Positions 1-6,865 of a stretch of 15,286 nucleotides of DNA are shown here, in pieces. The stretch's first letter is position 1, and each line of letters opens with the position of its first letter. The translations under genes were made by a program, and so were the position numbers. The notes under the pieces were generated by a model. It did not search any database. It saw only the letters and a list, made by a program, of their open reading frames with translations, and had not been told where the DNA came from. The stretch comes from DAOUBA01 sp034432855 (GTDB taxonomy: Bacteria; Chloroflexota; Anaerolineae; B4-G1): the NCBI GenBank assembly GCA_034432855.1, contig DAOUBA010000123.1:1-15286 (forward strand). The letters are read 5' to 3'.

Positions 1-363
1 CACCAGATCGGGGGCGCCTTCGATGGCCCGGTTGGTGACGATGTCCAGCCGTTCGGCGGCGACAAAGACGAGGTCGGGCTGTACTGGCTCCGCCTTGCCG
101 GGCACCAGCACGTCGGTAGGGGCGGGGAAGACTCTGCCCAGGGGATGCCGGTGTAGGAACGTGGTGAGCGCAGCAAGCAGTTCGCCAATGATAAGTTGGT
201 GGCCGGGCGCCGGAGCAGGTACCATGATCAACCTCCCATAAATCACCTCATATTGCCAGCCATCGCGGGGGAGGCGCGCGTAATCCTCGTAGGTCCATTC
301 GCCCTGCGAGGGCCAGGTGGCCGTTTCTGCCGGGCTCAGAACGGGGCGGGTCATGACAGCCAT
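1..363 (-). CDS. Uma2 family endonuclease (DUF820), 3' end outside the window
   Basis: This is the first 121 residues of a Uma2-like protein, a PD-(D/E)XK nuclease-fold family of unclear cellular role that is often expanded in Cyanobacteria and Chloroflexota. I translated the minus strand directly. The N-terminal part reads WTYEDYARLP (residues 23-32), then YEVIYGRLIMVPAP (38-51), then a helix beginning GHQLIIGELL. A D-containing strand follows (APTDVLVPG, 81-89), then QPDLVFV (95-101), whose Asp97 is a probable catalytic acid. The last residues, GAPDLV, lead into the family's usual V-E-V-L-S-P segment, which would carry the remaining active-site residues and lies off the edge. The ATG at 363 is preceded by AGGAGG six bases away; an internal ATG at 354 is the alternative. 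It has its own promoter and is probably monocistronic at its 5' end. The family call is strong; the function is unknown. Confidence 0.85.
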   Translation of the reverse strand, partial: MAVMTRPVLSPAETATWPSQGEWTYEDYARLPRDGWQYEVIYGRLIMVPAPAPGHQLIIGELLAALTTFLHRHPLGRVFPAPTDVLVPGKAEPVQPDLVFVAAERLDIVTNRAIEGAPDLV

Positions 364-415
364 ATCTCGCCTCCTGGTGACGATTCCTCGACGCGGCATG
401 GAAACCGCGCCTACT

Positions 416-444
416 ATTGTACCACGTTCGCGGGAGAGTGCCAA
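416..444 (-). promoter_or_regulatory. Sigma-70-type promoter for the Uma2 gene
   Basis: On the minus strand TTGGCA (439-444) and TACAAT (416-421) are separated by exactly 17 bases. Both hexamers match the consensus at 5 of 6 positions. Transcription would start near 409, about 46 bases before the Uma2 start codon. The promoter lies just downstream of the dehydrogenase stop, so the nuclease gene can be expressed independently. This is predicted by eye only. Confidence 0.6.
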
Positions 445-461
445 AGCGCTTGAGTGCGTCT

Positions 462-1580
462 CTACAACCGCTCCGCCACCGCCTGTGCCATCGCCAGCGT
501 GGTGGCATCCCCGCCCATATCGTAGGTGCGCACACGCCCCTCGGCGATGACGCCGGCGATGGCTCCCTCCAGCGCCTGCGCCCGCTCCGTTTCCCCCAGC
601 CACTCCAGCATCAACCTGACCGCCAGGAGCATGGCGCTGGGGTTGACCTTGTACTGCCCGGCGTACTTGGGGGCAGAGCCGTGTGTCGGCTCGAAGATGG
701 CGAAGGAGTCGCCGATGTTGCCGCTGGAGGCGAAGCCCAACCCCCCCACCAACTGCGCCGCCAGATCGGAGATGATGTCGCCGAACATGTTGCTGGTGAC
801 GAGCACCCCGTAATCCTGCGGATTCTTGAGCAGCCACATTGCCATCGCGTCCACGTTGACCTCCCACAGTGGGATGTCGGGGAACTCGGCGGCGATAGCC
901 CGCGCTTCGCGCACCATCAGCCCGGAGGTCTCGCGGAGCACGTTGGGCTTTTCGACGAGTGTCACGCTGGGGTATCCGTGCGTCTGCGCGTACTCGAAGG
1001 CGCGACGGATGATGCGGCGGCAGCCGCGCCGGGTGAGGATGCGACAGGAGAGGGCGATCTCCTCCGAGGGGGTCTGTTGGAACGCTGCCATCTGCGGGCT
1101 GTGAGCTTCCAGCGCCTGCCGCACCTCCTCCGGCAGGGGATGGAACTCGACACCGGCGTAGAGGTCCTCGGTGTTCTCGCGGAAGATGACCAGGTCAATA
1201 TCGTCGCGGGTATTGAGCGGGTTACCAGGGTAAGCTTTGCAGGGGCGCAGGTTCACATAGAGGTCGAACGTTTGACGGAGGCGCACGATCGGGCTGCGGT
1301 AGGTCAACCCCTTCCCGCGTAGTTCTGGGGCGAGTTCCGCCTGGGCCTCCTCTTTGGGTTTGGAGGTGATGGCGCCGAAGAGGGCACAGGTGCAGGTCTT
1401 GAGGGTGTCGAGCGTGCGCTGGGGGAGCGCGTCGCCTTCCGTGCACCAAAAGTGCCAGCCGATGTCGGCGGGGATGTATTCGGCGTCGAGCGCGAGTTTA
1501 TCGAGGACGATCCGGGCAGCGTCCATCACGTCCTGGCCGATGCCGTCGCCGGGCATGAGTGCGATGCGGTATTGGGGCAT
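462..1580 (-). CDS. Isocitrate/isopropylmalate dehydrogenase family protein, NADP-like cofactor motif
   Basis: This 372-residue enzyme belongs to the metal-dependent beta-decarboxylating dehydrogenases, which oxidise and decarboxylate 2-hydroxy acids such as isocitrate, 3-isopropylmalate or homoisocitrate in the cytoplasm. The N-terminal PGDGIG (10-15) is the family hallmark. Likely active-site residues, by alignment to E. coli Icd from memory, are Ser96, Arg102, Arg112, Arg134, Tyr141 (in FRENTEDLYAG), Lys211, Asp244, Asp268 and Asp272. The cofactor loop HGSAPKYAGQYKVNP has Lys305, Tyr306 and Val312 where NADP-specific Icd has Lys344, Tyr345 and Val351. Tyr353 matches Tyr391, but the equivalent of Arg395 is Gly357. 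The Icd substrate residue Asn115 is replaced by Ile98. The substrate is therefore uncertain: isocitrate is plausible, but a related acid is possible. The ATG at 1580 follows GAGGAGG at short spacing. It stands alone with its own promoter, and no pathway partner is visible nearby. Confidence 0.88.
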   Translation of the reverse strand: MPQYRIALMPGDGIGQDVMDAARIVLDKLALDAEYIPADIGWHFWCTEGDALPQRTLDTLKTCTCALFGAITSKPKEEAQAELAPELRGKGLTYRSPIVRLRQTFDLYVNLRPCKAYPGNPLNTRDDIDLVIFRENTEDLYAGVEFHPLPEEVRQALEAHSPQMAAFQQTPSEEIALSCRILTRRGCRRIIRRAFEYAQTHGYPSVTLVEKPNVLRETSGLMVREARAIAAEFPDIPLWEVNVDAMAMWLLKNPQDYGVLVTSNMFGDIISDLAAQLVGGLGFASSGNIGDSFAIFEPTHGSAPKYAGQYKVNPSAMLLAVRLMLEWLGETERAQALEGAIAGVIAEGRVRTYDMGGDATTLAMAQAVAERL

Positions 1581-1605
1581 GGGGCCTCCTCGGGCAGAAG
1601 AGTGG

Positions 1606-1648
1606 AACGGCCTTTGTGCAGGCCGTTGGCAGGCCCGAAAGCCTGCAC
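1606..1648 (-). promoter_or_regulatory. Hairpin-forming 5' leader of the dehydrogenase gene
   Basis: The predicted transcript starts near 1648. Its leader can fold as two tandem hairpins: GCAGGC (1641-1646) with GCCTGC (1629-1634), and AACGGCCT (1620-1627) with AGGCCGTT (1606-1613). Alternatively it can fold as one 8-bp pairing, GTGCAGGC (1641-1648) with GCCTGCAC (1616-1623), which excludes both. The structures end about 26 bases before the start codon. They may stabilise the 5' end or act as a switch; the sequence alone cannot decide. Confidence 0.4.
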
Positions 1649-1654
1649 CACGTT

Positions 1655-1683
1655 ATTCTATCCGACGGGTGAGGAAAGGGCAA
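1655..1683 (-). promoter_or_regulatory. Sigma-70-type promoter for the dehydrogenase gene
   Basis: On the minus strand TTGCCC (1678-1683) and TAGAAT (1655-1660) are 17 bases apart. The -10 matches the consensus at 5 of 6 positions; the -35 is weaker. It begins only five bases beyond the operon terminator that ends at 1688, which fits a sharp transcriptional boundary between the two units. Confidence 0.55.
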
Positions 1684-1687
1684 GCAT

Positions 1688-1720
1688 TAAAAACAGCCCC
1701 CGTGGGGCCCCGGGGGCTGT
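1688..1720 (-). terminator. Rho-independent terminator of the BMP transporter operon
   Basis: A 9-bp stem pairs 1693-1701 (ACAGCCCCC on the plus strand) with 1712-1720 (GGGGGCTGT). The loop is itself partly self-complementary (GGGGCCCC). On the minus strand the hairpin is followed by a short T tract (opposite the A run at 1689-1693). It lies 24 bases after the stop codon of the last permease gene, which is a standard position. Confidence 0.85.
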
Positions 1721-1743
1721 GTGGGACAATTTGCCAGATCGTC

Positions 1744-3057
1744 CTACTGCTTCTCATACGGCTGGCCGTCGGCGGCGGGGGGGATTGCCTCGCCCACCAC
1801 ACCGGCCAGGACGATCATCGTCACCAGGTATGGGGCCATCAACAGAAACTGGGAGGCGATGGGCACCTCCAGAATGGACAATTTGGTTTGCAGCGCGTCC
1901 GCGAAGCCAAAGATGAGCGCCGCGCCGAAAGCGCCGAACGGCATCCACTTGCCAAAGATCATCGCCGCCAGGCCGATGAACCCCTTGCCAGCAGTCATCA
2001 ACTCGTCGAAGCGCCCCACCGATCCCAGGATGAGGAAGGCGCCACCCATCGCTGCTGCCATCCCACCCAGCGTCACGTTGACGTAGCGGGTCTTGAAGAC
2101 GTTAACCCCTAGCGTATCGGCAGCACGGGGATGCTCTCCTACGGCCCGCGTGCGCAGTCCCCAGCGGGTATAGAACAGCATCACGTGGCTGACGATCAGC
2201 AGGATGAACAACAAGTAGACGAGGACGTTCTGTTCGAAAAAAACCGGGCCGATGACGGGGATATTGGAGAGGATCGGGATCGAGACGGGTTGGAATATAC
2301 CCGGGTTGTTCAGGTGCTGGAAGCGTGTCTCGGCCAGGATGCGGGCGCTGAGAAAACTGGTGAGCCCCACTGCCAGGATATTGATGGCGGTGCCGGCGAT
2401 GATCTGGTTGACCTTGAAGCGCACCGCCAGTACCGCCAGGAGCAGCCCCAGGAGCGCGCCGGCCAACAGCGCGCCGGCCAGGCCGAAGGACAGGGCGGCC
2501 CATGACGGCCACCTCCAGACGTTGGCGGCCACACTGCCCATCAAGGTGGCTGTGAAGGCGCCGCTCAACATCATCCCCTCGATGCCGATGTTGATTACTG
2601 CACACCGCTCGCACAGCACCCCGGAGAGCGCCGCCAGGGCGATGGGGACAGCACGCAACAGGGCACTGCTCAGCAGCCCCGTAAAGTTGAACGAGCGATC
2701 GCGGGCGGCCCAGGTGAGGAAGGCCAGCACAAAGACCGTTGCCACTACACCCAGGATCAGGTTGACCCGCCGGAACCCGCGCGCCAGTTGCCATCCGCCC
2801 AGGAAGGCGCACGCGAGCACGCATAGATAGAGCACCGTCGCGCTGGGGAAAGTCAAGTCGGGCACCGGCAGTGCCTGCGACTGCGCACCGGCGTTGAGGA
2901 CGAAGGTCGTCGTCTGTCCCGCCGTGCTCATACGGGCGAACAGCAGGTAGATCAACAGCCCGGCTCCCAGAAAGACCAGCCCGTAGGTGAGCGCCCGTCG
3001 TCGGGAGACGCCGCTCCGGACACCGATTCGCTGCAGCCAACCGGCCAACACGCTCAT
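1744..3057 (-). CDS. BMP/nucleoside-type ABC transporter permease, second subunit
   Basis: This 437-residue inner-membrane permease is of the BPD_transp_2 family, the class that partners BMP (PnrA-like) binding proteins in purine nucleoside uptake. The signature NIGIEGMML is at 156-164, and the later hydrophobic segments match the family. It is longer than usual at the N terminus: residues 24-41, 72-92 and 98-117 look like three extra or extended membrane segments before the conserved core, with a polar loop at 42-68. The ATG at 3057 lies 13 bases after the stop of the fused permease gene, preceded by GGGAG at about ten bases. It should pair with that fusion protein to form the membrane channel, powered by the ATPase two genes upstream. 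It is the last gene of the operon, closed by the terminator at 1688-1720. The family is clear; the substrate, probably nucleosides, is inferred. Confidence 0.9.
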   Translation of the reverse strand: MSVLAGWLQRIGVRSGVSRRRALTYGLVFLGAGLLIYLLFARMSTAGQTTTFVLNAGAQSQALPVPDLTFPSATVLYLCVLACAFLGGWQLARGFRRVNLILGVVATVFVLAFLTWAARDRSFNFTGLLSSALLRAVPIALAALSGVLCERCAVINIGIEGMMLSGAFTATLMGSVAANVWRWPSWAALSFGLAGALLAGALLGLLLAVLAVRFKVNQIIAGTAINILAVGLTSFLSARILAETRFQHLNNPGIFQPVSIPILSNIPVIGPVFFEQNVLVYLLFILLIVSHVMLFYTRWGLRTRAVGEHPRAADTLGVNVFKTRYVNVTLGGMAAAMGGAFLILGSVGRFDELMTAGKGFIGLAAMIFGKWMPFGAFGAALIFGFADALQTKLSILEVPIASQFLLMAPYLVTMIVLAGVVGEAIPPAADGQPYEKQ

Positions 3058-3070
3058 TGTCTTCTACTCC

Positions 3071-5266
3071 CTAGATGCGGCCCCAGCCGCGCGTCAGGAC
3101 CAGCTCCTCCCTCTCCTTGGGGGCGCGGAGACGGTAGATGAGGCGTACCAGTTCAGGGGCGGCGATGAAGATGATGATCAGCGCCTGGAGGATGGAGATG
3201 ATGTCAATCGGCACGTATGCAGCCCCCTGCATTTTTTGCGCGCCGGCGCGCAGAAAGCCGAAGAGCAGCGCCGCCAGCAACACTCCCACCGGATGGCTCT
3301 TGCCCAGGAGCGCCAGCGCGATGGAGTCGAACCCATAGCCGGAAAAGAAGGCATTGGGCATAAAGTGGAGCACCCCCAGGATGTCGTGAGCGCCGGCCAG
3401 TCCAGCCAGCGCGCCGCTTATGGCCATCACCAGCACAATGTTGCGCGCCACATTGATCCCGGCAGTGCGCGCGGCCCACGGGTTGAGGCCCACCGCGCGG
3501 ATCTCGAACCCCACCGTCGTCTTGAACAGCAGCCAATAGACCACGCCGACCATCACCAGCGCCAGAATGAGCCCGGCGTTGATGCGGATGGAGGGATCGC
3601 CAGGGAAGAATTGGGGTAGATACGCAGAGGGCTGAATTTCCGGACTGACCGGCCGGCCGGCGCCGGGGCGAGCCATCGGTCCACCGACCTGGAGGAGATA
3701 GTCGGCCAGCCGGTAGGAGATATAGTTCAGCATCATGGTGTTGATCACCTCGTGCGCACCGGTTTTTGCCTTGAGAAAGCCGGCGATGGCAGCCCACAAT
3801 GCTCCGCCGGCCATCCCTGCCAGCAGGGCCAGCGGCAGATGGATGAACCAGGGCAATCCTGTCAGCCGGTAGCCAACGTAGACCGAAGCCAGCCCGCCGA
3901 TAAAGTACTGGCCCTCGGCGCCGATATTGAACAGATTGCAGCGGAAGCCGATGGCCACTGCCAGTCCGGCAAAGATGTACGGCGTGGCGATGCGCAGGCT
4001 TTCCGTCAACGGATAGATCGCTCGCAGCAGTTGGGCGCTCTCGCCGGTCTGGAAATACGTGGAGAGCCCGGTGACGATACGGGCCGGGCTGCCGAAGGCC
4101 CCTTCGAACAGGGCGGCGTAAGCGTTGACGACGGACAACCCCGCTTCCGCCAGCCCCGCCAGCACTCCATCGCCAAAGGCCGCCCATACCCCAGGATCGA
4201 AGGCCGCGATAAAGATCGCACCGATAACCAGGGCGGTCAAGATGGCCAGCAGGGGCATCGTCACCGCCTGCCAGTGCCAGGCCAGGAGGCGCGGCAGTAC
4301 CCTGCGCGTCAGCTCTTCGCCATGCAATCCGACCTGGGTACGGATACGGCCTGTGCACAATCCCTGGGTGATCTCGCGGAGCCTGCCGCGCACCTCGGAA
4401 GGGATAGCTGCATCAGCTGCGTGATATGGTGCCAACCCCACACCCTCGTCGGCCAGGCCCAGGCGCTGCACACCCCCCTTGAGTTTCCCCTGTAATGCCT
4501 GACCGACGGCAGAGTAGACGGCCTGCTCCACCTGCTTTAGCGCGCTCGTCAGCAGCCGTTCCGCTCCGGCGGCTTTGCCGTCCTGGAAGGTGGTGAACCA
4601 CTCATCCTGATCCACACCGATAACCCAGGCGCCCTGTTGGGCGGCGGCGCGGATGGCCGCGCTCCCGCTCAATCCGCCGGCGGCAAAGATCACGTCTGCG
4701 TTCTGGCCGAGCAACCTGTTTGCTGCCGCTTCTCCCGCCTGCGTGTCGTTGAAGGAATCGGTATAGACCTGGATGACCCTGGCGCGCCGATTGACGTGAG
4801 CCACGCCGTGCTCAAAGCCCCGCTGGAACTTGCGCACCGGTGGCACGTCCATGCCGCCCACGAACCCCACGACGTCCCGCTCGGTCATCAGCCCGGCCAG
4901 CGCGCCGGCCAGAAAGCCGGCCTGGTCCTCGGCAAAAATCAGCCCGGTGACGTTGTGGCTCTCCGGCTGTGGTTCGTAATCCACGACAATGAAGTGAACC
5001 CCAGGGTGATCTCGTGCCAGCCGTTCCACCACCAATCCCATTGTGGAGCCGATGGTGACAATGATGCGGCAGCCCCGTTCGATCTGTTGGCGGATGTTGT
5101 TTTCGTAATCGGCGGGGGTTTGGGTTTCGAAGAGTTCGAACTCCAGGCCGCGTTCACGGGCGATGCGGACCATCCCTTCGGCGGCATATTGGCTAAAAGT
5201 ACCATGGCCCAGGCGCCCCACATCGGTGACCAATCCGAGTCGAGGTCTAGACGACGACATTGACAC
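3071..5266 (-). CDS. BMP substrate-binding domain fused to ABC permease (nucleoside type)
   Basis: This 731-residue protein joins two parts. Residues 7 to about 310 are a complete BMP/PnrA-like binding domain: LVTDVG (12-17), GGMDVPPVRKFQRGFEHG (137-154), IGVDQDEW (216-223), a conserved TSALK with Lys244, and GVGLAPYH (275-282). Residues from about 320 onward are a BPD_transp_2 permease, with a first membrane helix near 334-356 and NIGAEGQ at 447-453. There is no signal peptide: the binding fold starts almost at residue 1. Arg321, Arg322 and Arg326 just before the first helix favour an N-in orientation, so the domain is predicted to be cytoplasmic. The start is GTG at 5266, backed by AAAGGAGG eight bases upstream. 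It overlaps the ATPase gene by 20 bases, suggesting translational coupling. The secreted binding protein of the same operon is separate, so this domain may sense internal substrate; that role is inference. Confidence 0.92.
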   Translation of the reverse strand: MSMSSSRPRLGLVTDVGRLGHGTFSQYAAEGMVRIARERGLEFELFETQTPADYENNIRQQIERGCRIIVTIGSTMGLVVERLARDHPGVHFIVVDYEPQPESHNVTGLIFAEDQAGFLAGALAGLMTERDVVGFVGGMDVPPVRKFQRGFEHGVAHVNRRARVIQVYTDSFNDTQAGEAAANRLLGQNADVIFAAGGLSGSAAIRAAAQQGAWVIGVDQDEWFTTFQDGKAAGAERLLTSALKQVEQAVYSAVGQALQGKLKGGVQRLGLADEGVGLAPYHAADAAIPSEVRGRLREITQGLCTGRIRTQVGLHGEELTRRVLPRLLAWHWQAVTMPLLAILTALVIGAIFIAAFDPGVWAAFGDGVLAGLAEAGLSVVNAYAALFEGAFGSPARIVTGLSTYFQTGESAQLLRAIYPLTESLRIATPYIFAGLAVAIGFRCNLFNIGAEGQYFIGGLASVYVGYRLTGLPWFIHLPLALLAGMAGGALWAAIAGFLKAKTGAHEVINTMMLNYISYRLADYLLQVGGPMARPGAGRPVSPEIQPSAYLPQFFPGDPSIRINAGLILALVMVGVVYWLLFKTTVGFEIRAVGLNPWAARTAGINVARNIVLVMAISGALAGLAGAHDILGVLHFMPNAFFSGYGFDSIALALLGKSHPVGVLLAALLFGFLRAGAQKMQGAAYVPIDIISILQALIIIFIAAPELVRLIYRLRAPKEREELVLTRGWGRI

Positions 5267-6785
5267 CGGCGACCTCCTTTCGTACCCCGGCCATCAGGAG
5301 ACCGATTTCCTCTTTGCTGACTTTGTCGGCCGGCAGGATGTCCATGATCTTACCTTCGTACATCACAGCGATGCGGTCGGCAAGGCCCATCACCTCGTCC
5401 AGTTCCGGCGAGACGAGCAGGACGGCGCATCCCTCGTCGCGCTTCTGGATGATGCGGCGGTGGATATATTCGATCGAGCCCACATCCAGCCCGCGCGTGG
5501 GTTGGGAGGCAATGAGCAGTTGGATCGGGCGGGAGAACTCGCGGGCGACGATGACCTTTTGCTGGTTGCCACCGGAGAGGTTGGTGACCGGTACCATGAC
5601 GCTGGGAGTACGCACGTCGAACTCGCGTACCCGTTGCTCCGCCGTCGAAAGGATGACCGGCTGATTCAACACACCGGCGCGGGCAAAGGGGGGCAGGTAG
5701 TACGTGTTGAGGATGAGATTGTCGGCGACGGGAAACTGCAAGACTAGGCCGTCCCGCAGGCGATCCTCCGGCACGTGGGCCACTCCACGCTCCAGAATGT
5801 GGCGCGGCGATGCTCCGGTCACATCGCCATCTAGAATGCGCACGCGTCCGCTCTTCGCCGGCCTCAGCCCCGTCAATGCCTGCACCAGTTCTGTCTGTCC
5901 GTTGCCCTGAACGCCGGCAATTCCCAACACCTCGCCGGCTTGCACCTGGAAGGAGACGCCGCGCACGGCCGGATTGCCGCGGTCGTCCATCACCTCCAGG
6001 TTCTCCACCTCCAGCACCGTCTCGCCGGGGCGGGCAGGCCCTTTTTCCACCCGCAGGAGCACCTGCCGCCCGACCATCATCGAGGCCAGTTGCGCCTCCG
6101 TGGTCTGCGCCGGGCGGGTAGTGCCCACCACGCGCCCGTTACGCAGGACGGTGATCCGGTCGGCGATCGCCATCACCTCCTTGAGTTTGTGGGTGATAAA
6201 GACCACAGACTTGCCCTGCGCCACCAGCGAGCGGATAATCTTGAAGAGTTCCTCCACTTCCTGCGGCGTGAGCACCGCCGTCGGCTCGTCGAGGATCAGG
6301 ATGTCGGCCTCGCGATACAGCAGTTTGATGATCTCGACGCGCTGCTGGATGCCTACCGGCAGGGTCTTGATCGTAGCCTGGGGGTTCACTTCCAACCCGT
6401 ACTGTTCCGAGATTTCGCGAATGCGGCAAGCAGCCGTGGCACGGTCCAGAAAGATACCGTTCTTGATCGATTCGACGCCCAGCATGACGTTCTCGGTTAC
6501 GGTGAGCACCGGCACCAACATAAAGTGCTGATGCACCATACCGATGCCCTGGGCAATCGCGTCGCGGGGCTCACGGATTTCGACCCGACGGCCGCGCACG
6601 AAAATCTCCCCCTCGTCGGGGGAGTAAAGGCCGTAGAGGATATTCATCAACGTCGTTTTGCCGGCGCCGTTCTCGCCCAACAGGGCATGGATTTCGCCTT
6701 GCTCCAACGTCAGGTCAATGTGGTCGTTGGCAAGCACTCCCGGAAAGGACTTGGTGATACCGCGCAGTTCCAGGACAGGGGGCAT
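5247..6785 (-). CDS. BMP/nucleoside-type ABC transporter ATP-binding protein, two domains
   Basis: This 512-residue cytoplasmic ATPase has two ABC domains in one chain, like the sugar (RbsA) and nucleoside (YufO/NupO-like) importers. The first domain has Walker A GENGAGKT (37-44), signature-like LPVGIQQR (142-149), Walker B ILILDE (162-167) and the switch His199. The second has GVQGNGQTE (291-299), where Gln replaces the Walker A Lys. Its signature LSGGNQQK (403-410) is intact, but its Walker B ends in Ser427-Gln428 instead of Asp-Glu, so one ATP site is degenerate, as is usual in this class. The start was set at ATG 6785, which has AAGGAG six bases upstream; a TTG at 6809 would add eight residues but has no comparable site. 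It energises the two downstream permeases. It is separated from the binding-protein gene by an 80-base gap with a strong hairpin. Confidence 0.93.
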   Translation of the reverse strand: MPPVLELRGITKSFPGVLANDHIDLTLEQGEIHALLGENGAGKTTLMNILYGLYSPDEGEIFVRGRRVEIREPRDAIAQGIGMVHQHFMLVPVLTVTENVMLGVESIKNGIFLDRATAACRIREISEQYGLEVNPQATIKTLPVGIQQRVEIIKLLYREADILILDEPTAVLTPQEVEELFKIIRSLVAQGKSVVFITHKLKEVMAIADRITVLRNGRVVGTTRPAQTTEAQLASMMVGRQVLLRVEKGPARPGETVLEVENLEVMDDRGNPAVRGVSFQVQAGEVLGIAGVQGNGQTELVQALTGLRPAKSGRVRILDGDVTGASPRHILERGVAHVPEDRLRDGLVLQFPVADNLILNTYYLPPFARAGVLNQPVILSTAEQRVREFDVRTPSVMVPVTNLSGGNQQKVIVAREFSRPIQLLIASQPTRGLDVGSIEYIHRRIIQKRDEGCAVLLVSPELDEVMGLADRIAVMYEGKIMDILPADKVSKEEIGLLMAGVRKEVAGVNVVV

Positions 6786-6812
6786 GATCGTCTCCTTGCG
6801 GCGGGGCAAGGT

Positions 6813-6842
6813 GGCGGTGCCGGGAACAGGCCCGGCACCGCC
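6813..6842 (-). promoter_or_regulatory. 12-bp intercistronic hairpin between binding-protein and ATPase genes
   Basis: GGCGGTGCCGGG (6813-6824) pairs perfectly with CCCGGCACCGCC (6831-6842) around a six-base loop. On the minus strand it lies 23 bases after the BMP lipoprotein stop, and no T tract follows. Such stems after a binding-protein gene commonly protect the upstream message or attenuate downstream expression, so that binding protein is made in excess over ATPase and permeases. That role is inferred here. Confidence 0.6.
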
Positions 6843-6865
6843 CTTTCATTTTGCCTGACTACCTG

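Noticed and set aside
417..1322. Long plus-strand reading frame opposite the dehydrogenase gene
   Set aside because: It lies antisense to a clear enzyme gene. Its composition is rich in His, Gln and Gly, which is typical of mirrored GC-rich codons, and no family is recognisable.
1777..1784. Short run of G near the end of the permease gene as a phase-variable tract
   Set aside because: Seven bases is too short in GC-rich DNA, and it lies at the far 3' end of the gene.
2452..2484. Direct repeat AGCGCGCCGGCCA
   Set aside because: It encodes repeated Leu-Ala-Gly-Ala in a membrane helix and is explained by codon use.
6786..6809. TTG start adding eight residues to the double ATPase
   Set aside because: The ATG at 6785 has AAGGAG at the right distance, and the added residues would contain that site.
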